A stretch of 7,539 bases of DNA from UBA7488 sp964414185. GTDB lineage: Bacteria > Pseudomonadota > Alphaproteobacteria > CAAHEQ01 > UBA3637. Shown piece by piece: positions 1-5,449 of the stretch (positions are counted from its first letter, which is position 1; each line of letters begins with the position of its first letter). The stretch covers positions 1 through 7,539 of the forward strand of contig CAYPVK010000020.1 in NCBI GenBank assembly GCA_964414185.1. The letters are read 5' to 3'. The notes under the pieces were generated by a model. It was not told the origin of the DNA. It worked only from the letters and a program-made list of their open reading frames with translations, and did no database searches. The position numbers and the translations under genes were made by a program.

Positions 1-46
1 TTTAGGCGTATGGGCCGATACCATCAGCCTTATAGGCGTTAATGAA

Positions 47-85
47 GAACCGCCGGCTACGCCGGCGGGTTCCTTTTTTGTTTTT
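47..85 (+). terminator. Rho-independent terminator of an upstream gene
   Basis: A GC-rich inverted repeat (GAACCGCCGGC, loop TAC, GCCGGCGGGTTC, with one bulged G) is followed directly by a T-rich run (CCTTTTTTGTTTTT). The T-run lies on the + strand side only, so it ends a rightward transcript coming from left of the window. The gene it serves cannot be identified: only about 40 bases remain. One + frame stops at TAA 40-42, just before the stem, and another stays open through the hairpin to 92-94. Confidence 0.85.
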
Positions 86-125
86 CGGGTATAAAAAAAT
101 ATGAATTTTGCGTTTGAAAGTTCGG

Positions 126-155
126 TTGATAATTTGTTTTTTTTAGCAGCATAAA
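126..155 (+). promoter_or_regulatory. Possible sigma70-type promoter for the 116-aa ORF
   Basis: TTGATA (126-131) and CATAAA (150-155) are separated by 18 bases and lie just upstream of the 116-aa ORF. This is five of six and four of six matches to the consensus boxes. The region is very AT-rich, so chance matches are likely. The predicted start would leave only about 15-20 bases of leader. Confidence 0.3.
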
Positions 156-178
156 TAAAAAAATGACAGAAATAAAAA

Positions 179-529
179 ATGGCTTTGAAAACTTTATATA
201 AAATGTGCGTGATGGGTGCCTTGATGCAATTTTCAAGCAGTTGTATAAGTTTTAAGGTTAATAACCCTTTTTATCAAAATGAACAAATGGATGTTACGTT
301 GCGTTTCGGCCGATCGGTTTTGAACGACCACAATAGTGATAAAAATAAATTGACGGCGATTTCTTTGGAATTTCGTACCGAACAAGTTTCACCGATGCTT
401 GCCAAAATAGATACTCCCTTTCAAATCGAAGCGGAGAAAGGGAAGCCGTCTTATGTTTTCCCTGAAAAAAATGATGGCGGTGAACGGCTGCGCACTCTTT
501 TAAACAAAATGTTTGAAAAAGCATTATAA
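179..529 (+). CDS. Hypothetical small exported or lipoprotein-like protein, 116 aa
   Basis: I do not recognise this protein. It begins with a short basic and weakly hydrophobic stretch (residues 1-18). This leads into SSSC with Cys22, which resembles a poor lipobox because the -3 position is Ser rather than Leu/Val/Ile. The remainder (about 23-116) is polar, with alternating hydrophobic residues suggesting beta strands, and ends in a basic helix-like tail (RLRTLLNKMFEKAL). The ATG at 179 has no clear Shine-Dalgarno upstream, only A-rich sequence, and Met9 or Met12 are possible alternative starts without a better site. The gene stands alone between the terminator at 47-85 and the hairpin at 598-636, facing the secF end. 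Its existence as an expressed gene is plausible: it is open for 116 codons on the strand expected from the flanking terminators. It has no family support. The opposite-strand frame at 294-524 is taken as its shadow. Confidence 0.5.
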   Translation: MALKTLYKMCVMGALMQFSSSCISFKVNNPFYQNEQMDVTLRFGRSVLNDHNSDKNKLTAISLEFRTEQVSPMLAKIDTPFQIEAEKGKPSYVFPEKNDGGERLRTLLNKMFEKAL

Positions 530-597
530 GGTTTCCGTTTTATTTTAAGGTTGCTTCCATATTTGCATGGATTGAACAAAATAATTCGCCCGAATCG

Positions 598-636
598 TAT
601 TAACCCCTTTCTTAGAATTTAAGAAAGGGGTTAATA
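598..636. terminator. Perfect 17-bp hairpin between convergent genes, likely bidirectional terminator
   Basis: The arms TATTAACCCCTTTCTTA (598-614) and TAAGAAAGGGGTTAATA (620-636) are exact reverse complements around a 5-base loop, GAATT. The hairpin lies between the stop of the + strand 116-aa ORF (529) and the stop of minus-strand secF (668), where a shared terminator is expected. Neither side has a long uninterrupted T-run after the stem. The AT-rich stem ends supply part of the U-tract in each direction, so termination strength is uncertain. Nothing else is visible in 530-667. Confidence 0.7.
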
Positions 637-667
637 CAAAAGCAATTAAATATCTTGCTTTTTTAAT

Positions 668-1651
668 TTACCTGGAACAGCCGCCCGAACATTTGTCCAA
701 CGGCAATTTTTTCGCTTCCATTTCATGCTTTGCTGCTTCGGCGTACGGACCGGCGTCAACAGCCTTTATCGCCACTTGTTTGATGTCGAAATATCTGAGC
801 ATCGGAACGGCCAGGAAAATGGATGCAAACGTTCCCAAAACCAACCCTAACGACATGGCAATGGAAAATCCGCGCAAAGTTTGCCCGCCGACGATTAACA
901 GCACAATCAAAACAAATAACGTTGTCAAACCCGTTAAAATTGTTCTGGATAATGTTTCATTGATACCGCGATTTAAAACTTCGTCATTGGATACTCTGCG
1001 GTTTTTTTGCAAGTTTTCGCGCACGCGGTCATATGTAACGATTGTATCATTACAAGCATAACCCGCTAACGAAAGCAACCCGGCAACAACAATCATATCG
1101 AATTCCCATCCGAAGATTGAAAAGAATCCGACCGTCGTAATCAACGTAAAGGCCAATGATAATAAGCAACCCACCGCAAACGGCCATTCAAAGCGGAACC
1201 AAATATAAACGGCAATCGCCAACAACGCCAAAACGGACGCCAACAAGCTTTTTTGTTTTAATTCTTCGCCGATGGTCGGGCCGATTGTTTCGACACGGTC
1301 ATAGGTATAACCGGAACCCAAAACTTCTTTGACTTTGTTTACGACCGCAGCGCCCGATTCGCCGTCAATCCCTTGCGTTTGGATCAAGACGGAATTGCCC
1401 GATACGCCGATGGATTGAATGGACAAACCGCGCAAAAAGCCGAGTTCCGAACGCAATTTATCCATGCTGATTTGATTTTCGGAAGTGACTTCCATCAACA
1501 CGCCGCCTTTAAAATCAATGCCGTAATTAAGGCCTTTGACAAACAAAGAACCGATTGAGGCAATTAACAAGAGGGCAGCGATTGTAAAACCGACTTTGCG
1601 AATGCGCATAAAGTCGAAATTGTAATTACGTTTTCTGAATAATTTTTTCAT
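668..1651 (-). CDS. secF: Protein translocase subunit SecF
   Basis: SecF is the smaller RND-type partner of SecD. The pair uses the proton motive force to help pull preproteins through SecYEG on the periplasmic side. At 327 aa it has normal length. The first membrane segment is about residues 20-38, followed by the P1-head signature GIDFKGG (44-50). A small periplasmic domain leads to IGPTIGEEL (123-131), then five further hydrophobic segments. The family motif GYACNDTIVTYDR (197-209) carries Asp202, the position of the conserved NDT aspartate implicated in proton conduction. The ATG at 1651 is set by AAGAGG (1659-1664), seven bases upstream, which overlaps the secD stop codon. The gap to secD is 11 bases, so the two are translationally close. 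The C-terminus is unusual: after a Lys/Glu-rich stretch it ends KCSGGCSR, with Cys321 and Cys325 in a CxxxC arrangement not typical of SecF. Confidence 0.97.
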   Translation of the reverse strand: MKKLFRKRNYNFDFMRIRKVGFTIAALLLIASIGSLFVKGLNYGIDFKGGVLMEVTSENQISMDKLRSELGFLRGLSIQSIGVSGNSVLIQTQGIDGESGAAVVNKVKEVLGSGYTYDRVETIGPTIGEELKQKSLLASVLALLAIAVYIWFRFEWPFAVGCLLSLAFTLITTVGFFSIFGWEFDMIVVAGLLSLAGYACNDTIVTYDRVRENLQKNRRVSNDEVLNRGINETLSRTILTGLTTLFVLIVLLIVGGQTLRGFSIAMSLGLVLGTFASIFLAVPMLRYFDIKQVAIKAVDAGPYAEAAKHEMEAKKLPLDKCSGGCSR

Positions 1652-1662
1652 GTTTCAACCTC

Positions 1663-3231
1663 TTATAATTCAATCGTTTTGGGCTTTTTAATCGCAACCC
1701 ATGCCATCATCAACATGCGCGTGACCAACAAAGCCGTAAACATTGTTGTTGCCAAACCGAGTCCCAACGTAATCCCGAAACCGCGTACGGCACCGGAACC
1801 CAGCCAGAACAAGAATAAGGCGGCAAAAAATGTTGTTAATTGTCCGTCCAAAATTGCCGAAAAAGCGCCGTCAAATCCACGGTTAATGATTTCAAGCGGA
1901 TGACGTACGCCTTTTTGGATTTCTTCTTTCATGCGTTCGAAAACCAAAATATTCGAATCGACCGCCATGGCAATCGTCAATGCAATACCCGCAATGCCCG
2001 GCAATGTCAACGTTGCGCCGAAAATGCTGAGTAAAGCCAACAACAAGATGCCGTTGAACAAGAGGGCTAAATCGGCAAAAATTCCGAACCAGCCGTAAAC
2101 GATGACCATAAAGATAAACACGAAAATCAATCCGAGTACGCAAGCCAATGTACCGGCGCGAATCGAATCTTCGCCAAGGCCGGGGCCCACAACGCGTTCT
2201 TCCAACACCGTCAAAGGAGCAGGCAAGGCACCCGAACGTAACAACAACGCTAAATCATTTGCGCTTGCAACGGTAAAATTGCCCGTGATAATGCCTTGGC
2301 CGCCCGTAATCGGGGTGTTGATTGTCGGTGCGCTGATGACTTTGCCGTCCAACACGATAGCCAATCTGCCACCGACATTTTCGCGTGTCGCTTTGGCAAA
2401 TTTTTTGGCACCGTCCGTTTTAAAGCTGAACGAAACGGCGGGCGCGCCTTTTTCATCATAAGTACCGCGGGAATCTTCCAAAGAAGCACCCGAAACGACA
2501 ACGGCACGTTTTAACACAATCGGACCCGTTTCATCGCCGTTTACCAACATGGCATCGGCGCCGATTTTACCCATGGCAGCCATTGATGCATTCGTGCTTT
2601 CATCTACCAAATGAAAAGTCATTTTGGCAGTTTTGCCCATGATTTCTTTGATTTCGGATGGGTCTTGTACGCCGGGCAGCTGAATGACGATACGGTCTGC
2701 GCCTTGTTGTTGAATTTGCGGTTCTTTAGTCCCCAATTCGTCAATGCGTTTGCGGACGATTTCCAAGGATTGCGATACCGCTTGACGTTTCATGATGCTT
2801 AACGCTTCATCGGTGTACGTAACTTTCACATTTGTGCCGTCGGTATCGATTTGTAAGGGGACGGAATCTTGTTTGCGGATGGTTTCGCGCACTTTGTTCA
2901 AATCGGATGTGTTTAAAACCTTTAACGTCATTGCACCGTCGGCCACTTTCAACCCCGAAAAACGCACGCGTTCTTCGCGCAAAGCCGAACGGGTCAAATC
3001 GGCCAAAGAATTTAATTTTTCTTTGATTAAATCGTTGGTATCCACTTCCATCAACAAATACGAACCGCCTTGCAAATCCAACCCCAAAGTAACGGGTTTG
3101 AACCAGCTTTGCATGCTTTTGGGAACGGATTCATAAACCCAAGCCGGCAAAATATTCGGCAATGCGAAAATGACGCCGATGCTTAACGTTATGATAACGA
3201 CCCAAGATTTGACTTTTGAATATCCGAACAT
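1663..3231 (-). CDS. secD: Protein translocase subunit SecD
   Basis: SecD is the larger RND-family component of the SecDF-YajC complex in the inner membrane. It is 522 aa, slightly shorter than the E. coli protein but usual for many alphaproteobacteria. The N-terminal membrane anchor is about residues 9-30, followed by GLDLQGG (50-56), the signature of the first periplasmic subdomain. The central periplasmic region contains RKRIDELG, a segment reading RIVIQLPGVQDP, and the stretch DGKVISAPTI. Five hydrophobic helices follow VGPGLGEDS. The TM4 motif AMAVDSNILVFER carries Asp425, equivalent to the conserved functional Asp of the family. GSGAVRGFG marks the last helical hairpin. The start is supported by AAGGAG (3240-3245), eight bases before the ATG and inside the 3' end of yajC. 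It is the middle gene of a yajC-secD-secF operon, with 3 bases between the yajC stop and this ATG. Confidence 0.97.
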   Translation of the reverse strand: MFGYSKVKSWVVIITLSIGVIFALPNILPAWVYESVPKSMQSWFKPVTLGLDLQGGSYLLMEVDTNDLIKEKLNSLADLTRSALREERVRFSGLKVADGAMTLKVLNTSDLNKVRETIRKQDSVPLQIDTDGTNVKVTYTDEALSIMKRQAVSQSLEIVRKRIDELGTKEPQIQQQGADRIVIQLPGVQDPSEIKEIMGKTAKMTFHLVDESTNASMAAMGKIGADAMLVNGDETGPIVLKRAVVVSGASLEDSRGTYDEKGAPAVSFSFKTDGAKKFAKATRENVGGRLAIVLDGKVISAPTINTPITGGQGIITGNFTVASANDLALLLRSGALPAPLTVLEERVVGPGLGEDSIRAGTLACVLGLIFVFIFMVIVYGWFGIFADLALLFNGILLLALLSIFGATLTLPGIAGIALTIAMAVDSNILVFERMKEEIQKGVRHPLEIINRGFDGAFSAILDGQLTTFFAALFLFWLGSGAVRGFGITLGLGLATTMFTALLVTRMLMMAWVAIKKPKTIEL

Positions 3232-3234
3232 CTC

Positions 3235-3606
3235 TTAAGCTCCTTTTTTATTGTCTTTTTGCACGGATGCTTTATCGTCAAAGATGACTTGCGATATATA
3301 CCCGCGCAACACGGAAATTTCCACGTCGTTTGCGATTTTGATTTTTAATTCGCCGTTGTCTTCAACTTTTGTTACCGTACCCAAAATGCCGCCGACGACA
3401 ACTTTTGTTCCCTTAGTAATTGCGTTTAAATCGTTTTCGTGTTTTTTAATTTTTTTTTGTTGAGGGCGAATTAAAATGAAATACAAAACCAAAAAAATCA
3501 ACGTGAATTGAACGATGATTTTCATGCCCATAGGCGCGCCTGCAGTTGCTTGTTCCGTGTCGGCGACCGTTTGTGCCGTTTGGGCGATAGCTTCTTTTAT
3601 AAACAT
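3235..3606 (-). CDS. yajC: Sec translocon accessory subunit YajC
   Basis: YajC is a small single-pass inner-membrane protein that associates with SecDF. From the ATG at 3604-3606 it is 123 aa. It has a short N-terminus rich in Ala, Gln and Thr, one membrane segment (about 30-46) ending in the hallmark RPQQKK (47-52), and a cytosolic beta-rich domain. That domain contains TKGTKVVVGGILGTVTKVED, the conserved core. The frame is open upstream to an ATG at 3658-3660, which would add 18 residues. The shorter start is preferred because it has AAAGGA five bases upstream, the protein then has the usual YajC layout, and the best promoter match lies between the two candidate starts. It is the first gene of the yajC-secD-secF operon. 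Confidence 0.95.
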   Translation of the reverse strand: MFIKEAIAQTAQTVADTEQATAGAPMGMKIIVQFTLIFLVLYFILIRPQQKKIKKHENDLNAITKGTKVVVGGILGTVTKVEDNGELKIKIANDVEISVLRGYISQVIFDDKASVQKDNKKGA

Positions 3607-3611
3607 ATGAA

Positions 3612-3617
3612 TCCTTT
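3612..3617 (-). promoter_or_regulatory. Shine-Dalgarno that decides the yajC start
   Basis: AAAGGA on the minus strand is five bases upstream of the ATG at 3606. The in-frame ATG 54 bases further upstream has no comparable site, so this supports the 123-aa form of YajC. Confidence 0.7.
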
Positions 3618-3638
3618 CGTTAACTTTATAGTCAAGAT

Positions 3639-3667
3639 AACATACTCTTTCTTTAAACAAAAATCAA
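3639..3667 (-). promoter_or_regulatory. Candidate sigma70-type promoter of the yajC-secD-secF operon
   Basis: On the minus strand, TTGATT (3662-3667) and TATGTT (3639-3644) are spaced by exactly 17 bases, each four of six to consensus. Transcription would start near 3632, giving a leader of about 25 bases before the yajC ATG at 3606. No other minus-strand promoter is needed, since secD and secF follow with almost no spacing. Confidence 0.5.
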
Positions 3668-3677
3668 CTCATTTCAA

Positions 3678-3706
3678 TTGACTTTTTAACAAAAAAAAGT
3701 TAGCCT
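3678..3706 (+). promoter_or_regulatory. Possible promoter for dut and the downstream glycosyltransferase
   Basis: TTGACT (3678-3683, five of six) is followed after 17 bases by TAGCCT (3701-3706, three of six). The -35 match is good and the -10 match is weak. It sits back-to-back with the yajC promoter candidate, with about 10 bases between the two -35 boxes. Confidence 0.35.
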
Positions 3707-3720
3707 TTGTCCATCAACAA

Positions 3721-3727
3721 AAGGAGG
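3721..3727 (+). promoter_or_regulatory. Strong Shine-Dalgarno of dut
   Basis: AAGGAGG is a full anti-16S match, five bases before the ATG at 3733 (spacer ACTCT). It fixes the dut start unambiguously and suggests efficient translation. Confidence 0.85.
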
Positions 3728-3732
3728 ACTCT

Positions 3733-4173
3733 ATGTTAACATATGCAAAAATCAGAGATGTGAAATCGCCGTGCCGTGCGCATGATACCGATGCGGGGAT
3801 AGATTTATTCATTCCGCAAGATTTTACGCCGACCGAAATGAAAACGGGCGATAACATTATTATTCCGATGGGGATTAAAGTTAATGTTCCCGCGGGTTTT
3901 GCGTTGATTGTTTTTAATAAATCGGGGGTGCCGCCCAAAAAAGGCATTATCCGCGGTTCTTGCGTTATCGATCATGGGTATCAAGGGGAATTGATGGTTA
4001 ATTTGATTAAGGTCAGCGGTGACCCCGTTACGTTGATGCCGGGCGAAAAAATCGTTCAAGTTTTGTTGATTCCGATTGATTTGTCAATGCCGATTGAAAA
4101 AACGGAAGATGAATTGTACGGCGAAGTTTCATCTCGCGGGGCGGGCGGTTTCGGTTCAACGGGCACACTTTAA
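3733..4173 (+). CDS. dut: Deoxyuridine 5'-triphosphate nucleotidohydrolase (trimeric dUTPase)
   Basis: The enzyme hydrolyses dUTP to dUMP and pyrophosphate, keeping uracil out of DNA and supplying dUMP for thymidylate synthesis. At 146 aa it matches the homotrimeric family, and all five motifs are present in order. These are motif 1 AGIDLF (21-26), motif 2 NKSGV (62-66), and motif 3 CVIDHGYQGE (77-86) with catalytic Asp80 and the base-stacking Tyr83. Motif 4 is GEKIVQ (104-109), and motif 5 RGAGGFGSTG (135-144) is the glycine-rich C-terminal arm that closes over the substrate. Two features differ from typical proteobacterial Dut. Motif 2 begins Asn-Lys rather than Pro-Arg and is followed by PPKKGI. 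Motif 3 has Gly82 and Gln84 where Asp and Arg are common. These variants resemble phage and Firmicutes-type enzymes, so the gene may have been acquired, or may belong to a divergent bacterial branch. It is divergent from yajC and probably cotranscribed with the fucosyltransferase downstream. Confidence 0.96.
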   Translation: MLTYAKIRDVKSPCRAHDTDAGIDLFIPQDFTPTEMKTGDNIIIPMGIKVNVPAGFALIVFNKSGVPPKKGIIRGSCVIDHGYQGELMVNLIKVSGDPVTLMPGEKIVQVLLIPIDLSMPIEKTEDELYGEVSSRGAGGFGSTGTL

Positions 4174-4180
4174 AAAAAAC

Positions 4181-4283
4181 GGGGGGGGGGGTAGAAAATC
4201 AGCAAAACGAGAAAAGAAATAAAAAAATCGATTAGGGGTTTTGTGGAAATCAAGGGCCCCGGGGGGGGGGGTTTTGTTAATTT
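4181..4283. other. Probable assembly artefact: poly-G plus corrupted copy of the GT10 gene start
   Basis: An 11-base G run opens this stretch and another 11-base G run lies at 4261-4271. From 4201 to 4283 the sequence aligns without gaps to 4341-4423, the start of the fucosyltransferase gene. The offset is exactly 140 bases and about 61 of 83 positions agree by eye. Shared blocks include AAAACGA, AAAGAAAT, CAAGGGCCC and TTTTG. In the GT frame the residues KGP-x-x-G-x-F-x-N are still readable. Several mismatches replace another base by G, most obviously where TGGATGGGGT has become ten Gs. This looks like the decaying tail of sequencing reads, not a genuine second copy. Confidence 0.85.
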
Positions 4284-4293
4284 NNNNNNNNNN
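4284..4293. other. Scaffold gap (10 N)
   Basis: Ten undetermined bases join two contig ends. Their number is likely a fixed placeholder rather than a measured distance, because the two flanks appear to overlap. Any reading frame crossing this position is not trustworthy. Confidence 0.98.
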
Positions 4294-4332
4294 CCCCACC
4301 CCCCCCCACCCCACCCCCCCCCGCCCCCCCCC
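4294..4332. other. Poly-C contig end, probable artefact
   Basis: These 39 bases are C except for three A and one G. Read on the minus strand this is a poly-G tail running leftwards out of the fucosyltransferase contig. It mirrors the poly-G tail on the other side of the gap. It has replaced the natural upstream region of the glycosyltransferase, including its ribosome binding site. Confidence 0.85.
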
Positions 4333-4337
4333 AAAAT

Positions 4338-5327
4338 ATGCGAAAAACGAAAAAAGAAATTAAAATCGCATTTACGGATTTGGTGCAAAGCAAGGGCCCG
4401 TGGATGGGGTATTTTGAAAATTTGTTGAAAGATAATTTTAACATTAAAATTTGCGAAGATAATCCCGATTATTTATTTTACAGCGTTTTTGACAATAAAC
4501 ACCACGAATATGATTGCGTGAAAATTTTTTTCACGGGCGAAAATGTTGTCCCGAATTTTAATTATTGCGATTACGCTATCGGATTCCATTATATTGATTT
4601 TGAAGACCGATATATGCGCTTGCCGTTGTGGTGCGTGTATAAAGAGGATTTGGAAACGTTGCAAAAACGCAAACCGTCGTCCCGCCGCGGTGCGTTAAAA
4701 CGCAAATTTTGTGCGCGAGTCGTATCGAACAAGCGGATTTCGGACGGTTTTCGGGAAACTTTTTTCGAAGAGTTGTCGAAATACAAAACGGTTGATTCGG
4801 GTGGCCGGTATAAAAATAATGTCGGCGGCCCCGTTGAAAATAAGCATGAATTTTTGAAAAATTACAAATTTTCGTTAGCTTTTGAAAACACGTCGGCGCG
4901 CGGATATTGCACGGAAAAATTGTTGCAAGCCTTTGCCGCGGGTACCGTTCCGATTTATTACGGTGACGAAACGGCGGTGCGAGATTTTAATCCGAAAGCT
5001 TTTGTGAATTTGCATGATTTTAAAACGATTGATGATGCCATCGATTACGTGCGCAAACTTGATCAAGACGATGCGGCATATTTACAAATGTTGAACGAAC
5101 CGCCGTTTGCGAACGATAAAGTGTTACAAAAATACAGCGATGAAAAAGTTGTTGAATTTTTCAATCACATTTTTTCGAAACCGCTTGACAAAGCACGGCA
5201 TTTTACGAACATTCGGTATTTTGCGGAAGTCGATTACGTTTTTATGAAAAAACGTTATGTTGTTGCTTGCGTTAAATGGTATTTGAAACGTACCGTGAAA
5301 AAATGGTTCGCCAAAAATAAAATTTAA
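4338..5327 (+). CDS. GT10 family glycosyltransferase, probable alpha-1,3-fucosyltransferase
   Basis: GT10 enzymes move L-fucose from GDP-fucose onto GlcNAc or Glc of acceptor glycans, in bacteria usually lipopolysaccharide O-chains (for example Lewis-type antigens in Helicobacter). The 329-aa protein shows the family layout. The N-terminal acceptor-side Rossmann domain has NPDYLFYSVF (42-51) and KIFFTGEN (62-69), followed by CDYAIGF and RYMRLPLW. A basic linker around 110-125 precedes the donor domain with the signature FSLAFENTSARGYCTEK (178-194). Tyr190, Glu193 and Lys194 in it are the strongly conserved positions. AAGTVPIYYGD (200-210) follows. The C-terminal 40 residues are Lys/Arg/aromatic-rich without a membrane helix, fitting peripheral attachment to the inner membrane. 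No heptad repeats like those of Helicobacter FucT are seen. The ATG at 4338 fits the usual family N-terminus, but its natural upstream sequence is lost in the poly-C artefact. Linkage and acceptor cannot be told from the sequence. Confidence 0.9.
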   Translation: MRKTKKEIKIAFTDLVQSKGPWMGYFENLLKDNFNIKICEDNPDYLFYSVFDNKHHEYDCVKIFFTGENVVPNFNYCDYAIGFHYIDFEDRYMRLPLWCVYKEDLETLQKRKPSSRRGALKRKFCARVVSNKRISDGFRETFFEELSKYKTVDSGGRYKNNVGGPVENKHEFLKNYKFSLAFENTSARGYCTEKLLQAFAAGTVPIYYGDETAVRDFNPKAFVNLHDFKTIDDAIDYVRKLDQDDAAYLQMLNEPPFANDKVLQKYSDEKVVEFFNHIFSKPLDKARHFTNIRYFAEVDYVFMKKRYVVACVKWYLKRTVKKWFAKNKI

Positions 5328-5355
5328 TAAAAATTCGCATATTTTTTTAAAGGGT

Positions 5356-5392
5356 GCCCTGATAAATTAAAGCAGCCCCGATGAATTTAAGC
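5356..5392. repeat. Imperfect tandem direct repeat, 2 x 18 bases
   Basis: GCCCTGATAAATTAAAGC (5356-5373) and GCCCCGATGAATTTAAGC (5375-5392) match at 15 of 18 positions with one base between them. The second copy runs into the left arm of the terminator hairpin. It lies in the 122-base space after the fucosyltransferase. It may be a remnant of a small duplication, and no function is evident. Confidence 0.5.
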
Positions 5393-5422
5393 CGTTCCTA
5401 TGAAAGAACGGCTTAAATTTTT
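5384..5422 (+). terminator. Rho-independent terminator after the fucosyltransferase
   Basis: AATTTAAGCCGTTC (5384-5397) pairs perfectly with GAACGGCTTAAATT (5406-5419) around an 8-base loop, followed by a run of five T (5418-5422) on the + strand. It ends the dut-fucosyltransferase transcript, 56 bases after the stop. The stem also lies downstream of the minus-strand Cys-rich gene ending at 5450 and could help stop that transcript, although the T-tract on that side is weak. Confidence 0.85.
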
Positions 5423-5449
5423 CAACGGCGTAAAGCGATATTATGCCTT

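Noticed and set aside
1..94. Tail of a protein gene at the left edge: + frame 1 ending at 40-42, + frame 2 reading GVWADTISLIGVNEE through the hairpin to 94, or minus frame ending INAYKADGIGPYA at 2-4
   Set aside because: The visible remnant is too short to decide. The terminator favours a + strand gene ending before 47, but the frame cannot be proven and frame 2 would cross the terminator.
163..201. 12-codon frame MTEIKNGFENFI overlapping the 116-aa ORF start
   Set aside because: It has no Shine-Dalgarno, is very short, and the region is A-rich. Kept only as a possible leader peptide remark.
1892..2514. Several 70-120 codon frames in other frames over secD
   Set aside because: They overlap a complete, clearly conserved SecD and show no family features.
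3607..3660. 18-residue N-terminal extension of YajC from ATG 3660
   Set aside because: The internal start at 3606 has a good ribosome site and gives the normal YajC length, and the likely promoter lies inside the extension.
4195..4283. A genuine partial duplication or pseudogene of the fucosyltransferase
   Set aside because: The exact ungapped offset, the bias of mismatches to G, and the poly-G/N/poly-C setting fit sequencing error better than evolutionary decay.
4170..4428. Glycine- and proline-rich reading frames on both strands across the N gap
   Set aside because: They consist of poly-G/poly-C runs and undetermined bases at a misassembled contig junction.
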